Shown here one piece after another: positions 5,303 to 7,768 of a DNA stretch of 7,768 nucleotides. The position numbers were made by a program, and so were the translations under genes. The stretch's first letter is position 1, and each line of letters opens with the position of its first letter. The stretch lies in contig CAKTJA010000059.1 of NCBI GenBank assembly GCA_934567115.1, positions 1 through 7,768 of the forward strand, given 5' to 3'. This DNA comes from an uncultured Oscillospiraceae bacterium. Its GTDB lineage: Bacteria > Bacillota > Clostridia > Oscillospirales > Oscillospiraceae. The notes under the pieces were generated by a model, which saw nothing but the letters and a program-made list of their open reading frames with translations, was not told where the DNA came from and did not search any database.

Positions 5303-7000
5303 AAGCGAGATCGGGTCGGCGCTGCACCCTCCGGAGAGGAAGCGCTTATACTCCGCGACGGCGCTCTCCCCCTCGCGCAGGATGCGGTCCGCGAGCGCGA
5401 CCGCAGCGGAAAACCCGGTCGCATACTGGAACACATAGTAGTTGTAGTAAAAATGCGGGATCCGCGCCCACTCCAGCGCGATCTGCGGGTCGCTGACCAT
5501 GTCCGGGCCGAAGTAAAGGCGGTTGAGCGCAAGATATTTCTCACTCAGCGCGTCGGCGGTCAGCGTCTCGCCGCGCTCCGCCATGCGTCCCAGCTCGCGC
5601 TCGAACTCGGCGAACATCGTCTGGCGGTAGACCGTTCCCTTGAACTGGTCAAGGAAATGGTTGATGAGATAGGCGCGCTCCCGCCGATCCTCCGTCCTGC
5701 CGAGCAGGTGGCGCATGAGCAGCACCTCGTTGCAGGTGGAGGCGACCTCGGCGACGAAGATCACATAGTCCCCCGTACACACGGGCTGCGCCCTGTGGCT
5801 CAGGCAGCTGTGCAGCGCGTGGCCCATCTCATGTGCCAGCGTGAACTGGCTGTCAAGATCGTCGGTCTGGTTGAGCAGCACGTAGGGATGCGGCCGCGCG
5901 GAGCCGGAGGAGTATGCGCCGCTCCGCTTGCCGACGTTGGGGTAAACGTCGATCCAGCGGTGCTCGAAGCCCTCGCGCAGCAGAGCGGTATAATCGTCGC
6001 CGAGCACGCCGAGCGCGTCGAGCACCGTCTCCTTCGCCTGTTCGAAGCCGATCTCCCTCGCCGCGTGCGGAACGACCGGCGCGTACACGTCGTACATGTG
6101 CAGCTCGTCCACGCCGAGCAGCCGTCTGCGCAGCCCGACATAGCGGTACATCGCGTCAAGATTTGCGTGTACGCTCTCGATCAGGCTGTCGTACACGGAG
6201 GGCGGGACCTCCGTCGCGTCAAGCGCCGCCGCAAGCGTCGAGGGATACCGGCGCGCGTCCGCGAAAAAGCGCAGCTGGCGGAACTGTGCGTCAAGCGTAG
6301 CCGCAAGCGTGTTGCGATAGCCGCCGAGCGTGGCGTAGTAGGTCTCAAAGGCGCTGCGGCGCAGCGCACGGTCTCCGCTTTGAAGCAGCGGAACAAAGGT
6401 CGCGTCCGTCAGCGTATGCGTCCCGCCGCCGCCGTCAACCGCGTCGGGAAAGCGGAGGTCCGCGTTGTGGAACGCGCTGAAGACCGCGTCCGGACCATCC
6501 GCCATCTCGCCGGCGGCGGCAAGCAGCTTCTCACACTCGGGCGAAAGGATGTGCTCCGCGCGGCGGCGGAGCCGGTCGATCACACGGCGGTAGGTCTCCA
6601 GCGGAGGACACTCGGCGTAAAAGCGGTCAAGCAGCGCGCCCGGAAGCCGCGCAAGCTCGCTTGCGGCAAAGGCCCCAGCGCCGGAGAGCGCGACAGCCAT
6701 GCTGGTCGCCTTGCCCCGCATGTCCTGACAGAACGCGTTCGCGGCGTCCTCGTCCGCGCGGCAGCCCGCGTAGCCGCACAGACGACCGAGGCGGACGCTC
6801 AGCTCATCGTCAAGGCGGAAGTAGGCGAGCAGCGTCTCCGCGCTCTCGCCGAGCCGGTCTCGGTACGCGGCAAGCTTCTCCGCATAGGGGGCAAGCTCCC
6901 CGTACTCGGCAAACCACGCATCGTCGTTTTCAAAAATATCGGAAAGGTCCCATGTAAATTCCGCCGGGACCTCGCCGCGCTTGGGAACGGGTCTGCTCAT
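5201..7000 (-). CDS. pepF: Oligoendopeptidase F, M3 zinc metallopeptidase
   Basis: The 599-residue product has the size and order of a PepF-type M3 peptidase. It opens with the typical VPAEFTWDLSDIF (11-23). A long helical N-terminal region (to about 200) corresponds to the oligopeptidase F N-terminal domain. The catalytic domain has the zinc motif HEMGH (390-394; E391 is the general base) and the third zinc ligand E418 in the block VAEVASTCNE (416-425). The substrate-binding HFYYNYYVFQYATGFSAA block is at 516-533, and a conserved-looking SLLKLAGVDMS lies near 565-575. Known enzymes cleave cytosolic oligopeptides of roughly 7-17 residues. The frame is open upstream to 7063, but the ATG at 6998-7000 has SD GGAGGT (7008-7013) 7 nt away and fits the family's N-terminus. 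The gene is transcribed alone, convergent with the small ORF. Confidence 0.95.
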   Translation of the reverse strand: MSRPVPKRGEVPAEFTWDLSDIFENDDAWFAEYGELAPYAEKLAAYRDRLGESAETLLAYFRLDDELSVRLGRLCGYAGCRADEDAANAFCQDMRGKATSMAVALSGAGAFAASELARLPGALLDRFYAECPPLETYRRVIDRLRRRAEHILSPECEKLLAAAGEMADGPDAVFSAFHNADLRFPDAVDGGGGTHTLTDATFVPLLQSGDRALRRSAFETYYATLGGYRNTLAATLDAQFRQLRFFADARRYPSTLAAALDATEVPPSVYDSLIESVHANLDAMYRYVGLRRRLLGVDELHMYDVYAPVVPHAAREIGFEQAKETVLDALGVLGDDYTALLREGFEHRWIDVYPNVGKRSGAYSSGSARPHPYVLLNQTDDLDSQFTLAHEMGHALHSCLSHRAQPVCTGDYVIFVAEVASTCNEVLLMRHLLGRTEDRRERAYLINHFLDQFKGTVYRQTMFAEFERELGRMAERGETLTADALSEKYLALNRLYFGPDMVSDPQIALEWARIPHFYYNYYVFQYATGFSAAVALADRILREGESAVAEYKRFLSGGCSADPISLLKLAGVDMSTPAPVNAALSAFGALVDELDALLR

Positions 7001-7034
7001 GGCAATTACCTCCACAGGAAAAATTTCTGCTCCT

Positions 7035-7063
7035 ATTATGCGCAAAAAGGCCGCGGCACGCAA
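7035..7063 (-). promoter_or_regulatory. Candidate pepF promoter overlapping the upstream terminator
   Basis: On the minus strand CATAAT (7035-7040) is a one-mismatch -10. The -35 at 17-nt spacing is TTGCGT (7058-7063), matching only the TTG of the consensus. It lies in the 3' arm of the terminator of the upstream gene. The predicted start is near 7028, with a leader of about 28 nt to the ATG at 7000. Confidence 0.45.
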
Positions 7064-7088
7064 GTCTTTTTTGACGGCGCGCCGCGGC
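7044..7088 (-). terminator. Strong intrinsic terminator after the membrane-protein gene
   Basis: Five nt past the TAA of the gene ending at 7094, the minus strand folds with GCCGCGGCGCGC (7077-7088) against GCGTGCCGCGGC (7050-7061). This gives 12 pairs, one of them G-U. An extra GTC/GAC pairing closes an A6 loop. TTTTT (7044-7048) follows directly after one C, giving textbook geometry. Confidence 0.88.
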
Positions 7089-7093
7089 TGAGC

Positions 7094-7564
7094 TTATTTT
7101 TGTATTCCCGGGACCGAGAGCGCCGGCGCGTTAAGGATAGCCTCCAGCCGCTCCTCGAAATCGGGCGCGTTGATCTTCAGCTGCCTACCGTCGAACCGGC
7201 CGGCCGCAGAGAGATATTCTCCCCAGAGCACGGTGATGACCAGCGGGTCGCGCCCATCGGGAAAGCTGACGCGCAGGTCGTACTGCTCGTGGGTGTCGGA
7301 GGAAACGACGCGGGACAGCACGCGCGTATACGAGCCGTCGAGCAGCAGCTCCCGCAGCGCGTCCGCGCCCTCGGGCGTGAGAGTGTATTGCTCCAGCGTG
7401 GTATCCCACATGAAAAGGGATTTCCGCACCGTCACAGTGCAGTCTGGGCCGATGTCGGAAACGCCGTCGATCTCGCCGCCCGAAATGTGGAAATAGGAAT
7501 AGACGAAGCATGCGAGCAGAATGATCGGAAGAAGATAAAGCAGGACCTGACCAAATCTTTTCAT
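7094..7564 (-). CDS. Unrecognised protein with one N-terminal membrane segment
   Basis: I do not recognise this 156-residue protein. Residues 7-25 (VLLYLLPIILLACFVYSYF) are a hydrophobic segment after a short basic start, making it a signal anchor with the bulk of the protein outside. ILLAC slightly resembles a lipobox, but hydrophobic residues continue after the Cys and the -2 residue is Leu, so a lipoprotein is less likely. The soluble part has alternating strand-like runs (CTVTVRKSLFMW, YDLRVSFPDG, PLVITVLWGEYLSA) and helices (EGADALRELL, FEERLEAIL), suggesting a small alpha/beta domain. The frame stays open up to 7696 but enters a repeat, so I take ATG 7562-7564, which has a G6 SD (7570-7575) 5 nt away. 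A single-gene transcript is likely, with its promoter in the repeat and a terminator at 7044-7088. Confidence 0.85.
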   Translation of the reverse strand: MKRFGQVLLYLLPIILLACFVYSYFHISGGEIDGVSDIGPDCTVTVRKSLFMWDTTLEQYTLTPEGADALRELLLDGSYTRVLSRVVSSDTHEQYDLRVSFPDGRDPLVITVLWGEYLSAAGRFDGRQLKINAPDFEERLEAILNAPALSVPGIQK

Positions 7565-7588
7565 GGTATCCCCCCTGTCGTTTTTCCT

Positions 7589-7597
7589 ATCATACCA
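7589..7597 (-). promoter_or_regulatory. Extended -10 promoter of the membrane-protein gene, inside the repeat edge
   Basis: On the minus strand TGGTATGAT (7589-7597) is an extended -10 element ending 25 nt before the ATG at 7564. Transcription would start near 7582, giving about 18 nt of leader with the G-rich SD. No good -35 is seen at 17 nt. Bases 7592-7597 belong to the left edge of the first repeat copy. Confidence 0.5.
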
Positions 7598-7658
7598 TGA
7601 AGCGCCAGCGGAATGGTATATCCGCCGTGCTTTTCGGTTGTCCACATGGCGGACGAGA
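7592..7658. repeat. Direct repeat, copy 1 (110-bp period)
   Basis: This 67-bp segment recurs at 7702-7768 with only two differences (A7644/G7754 and T7647/C7757). Each copy holds two hairpins: ATACCAT/ATGGTAT (7592-7598 with 7613-7619) and TCCGCC/GGCGGA (7621-7626 with 7648-7653). Copies are offset by exactly 110 bp. No coding capacity or transposase is visible. Confidence 0.9.
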
Positions 7659-7676
7659 AAAGCGGCTGAGATCAAA

Positions 7677-7705
7677 GTATAATAATTGCTTCGCAATTAT
7701 TATAC
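7677..7705. repeat. 13-bp perfect palindrome with 3-nt loop between repeat copies
   Basis: GTATAATAATTGC (7677-7689) and GCAATTATTATAC (7693-7705) pair perfectly around TTC. The stem is AT-rich in a GC-rich region. Its right arm overlaps the first four bases of repeat copy 2 (7702-7705), which are also part of that copy's own hairpin. On the minus strand the arm contains a perfect TATAAT preceded by TGG. Confidence 0.88.
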
Positions 7706-7768
7706 CATGAAGCGCCAGCGGAATGGTATATCCGCCGTGCTTTTCGGTTGTCCGCACGGCGGACGAGA
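7702..7768. repeat. Direct repeat, copy 2, running off the window
   Basis: The second copy matches the first in 65 of 67 positions up to the last base of the window, so its full length is unknown. Its second hairpin is perfect over ten pairs: TCCGCCGTGC (7731-7740) with GCACGGCGGA (7754-7763). The first hairpin extends to eight pairs with T7701 and A7730. If the 110-bp period continues, this is a tandem array or a multi-copy intergenic element. Confidence 0.9.

Noticed and set aside
7001..7063. Upstream extension of pepF by 21 codons
   Set aside because: It would begin inside the upstream terminator; the ATG at 7000 has a well-spaced GGAGGT and fits the family's N-terminus.
5453..7600. Plus-strand open frame of 715 codons covering pepF and the next gene
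   Set aside because: Antisense to a textbook M3 peptidase, spans a terminator and two genes, and its product has only Arg/Val/Ala-rich, domain-free sequence.
7565..7696. N-terminal extension of the membrane protein by 44 codons
   Set aside because: The extension is encoded by the repeat element and would place a non-hydrophobic leader before the signal anchor; the ATG at 7564 has an SD.
7592..7768. CRISPR array
   Set aside because: The repeats are 67 bp or more with 43-bp spacing, hold several hairpins, and no cas gene is present; only two copies are visible.

Overview
The window looks like chromosomal DNA of a high-GC member of the Clostridia (Oscillospiraceae/Christensenellales-like). This is inferred from strong GGAGG-type ribosome binding sites, bacterial sigma-A promoters, U-tract terminators, a FDAAWG-type polysaccharide deacetylase and a PepF-type oligoendopeptidase. 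No phage, transposase, plasmid, CRISPR or rRNA gene is visible. GC content was judged by eye, not computed.

Layout, left to right. Positions 1-111 hold the 5' part of a minus-strand tRNA-Gly(TCC), cut by the window edge, with a near-consensus promoter. A minus-strand pair follows (171-1717): a glycerate 2-kinase with a TTG start and, 14 nt downstream, a small NifX/NifB-type protein with a Cys-rich tail. A second minus-strand pair (1891-3934) is a two-part GNAT acetyltransferase translationally coupled to an unrecognised Gln/Glu-rich helical protein, closed by a hairpin terminator. A divergent intergenic region (3935-4130) separates this pair from a plus-strand membrane-anchored CE4 polysaccharide deacetylase (4131-4952) and a small plus-strand ORF (5015-5302). 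The 3' end of that ORF runs antisense into the oligoendopeptidase F gene (5201-7000, minus). The last gene (7094-7564, minus) is an unrecognised single-membrane-segment protein followed by a strong terminator. Positions 7592-7768 contain two copies of a repeat unit with 110-bp period, rich in hairpins and running off the window.

Most genes are ordinary housekeeping or accessory metabolism: glycerate phosphorylation, peptide degradation and cell-wall or spore peptidoglycan modification. The parts that deserve a second look are the right-edge repeat (hairpins plus an outward-facing extended -10 element that probably drives the last gene), the GNAT/helical-protein pair of unknown purpose, and the small ORF overlapping pepF. 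I see no convincing evidence for a complete new multi-gene system within these 7.8 kb.
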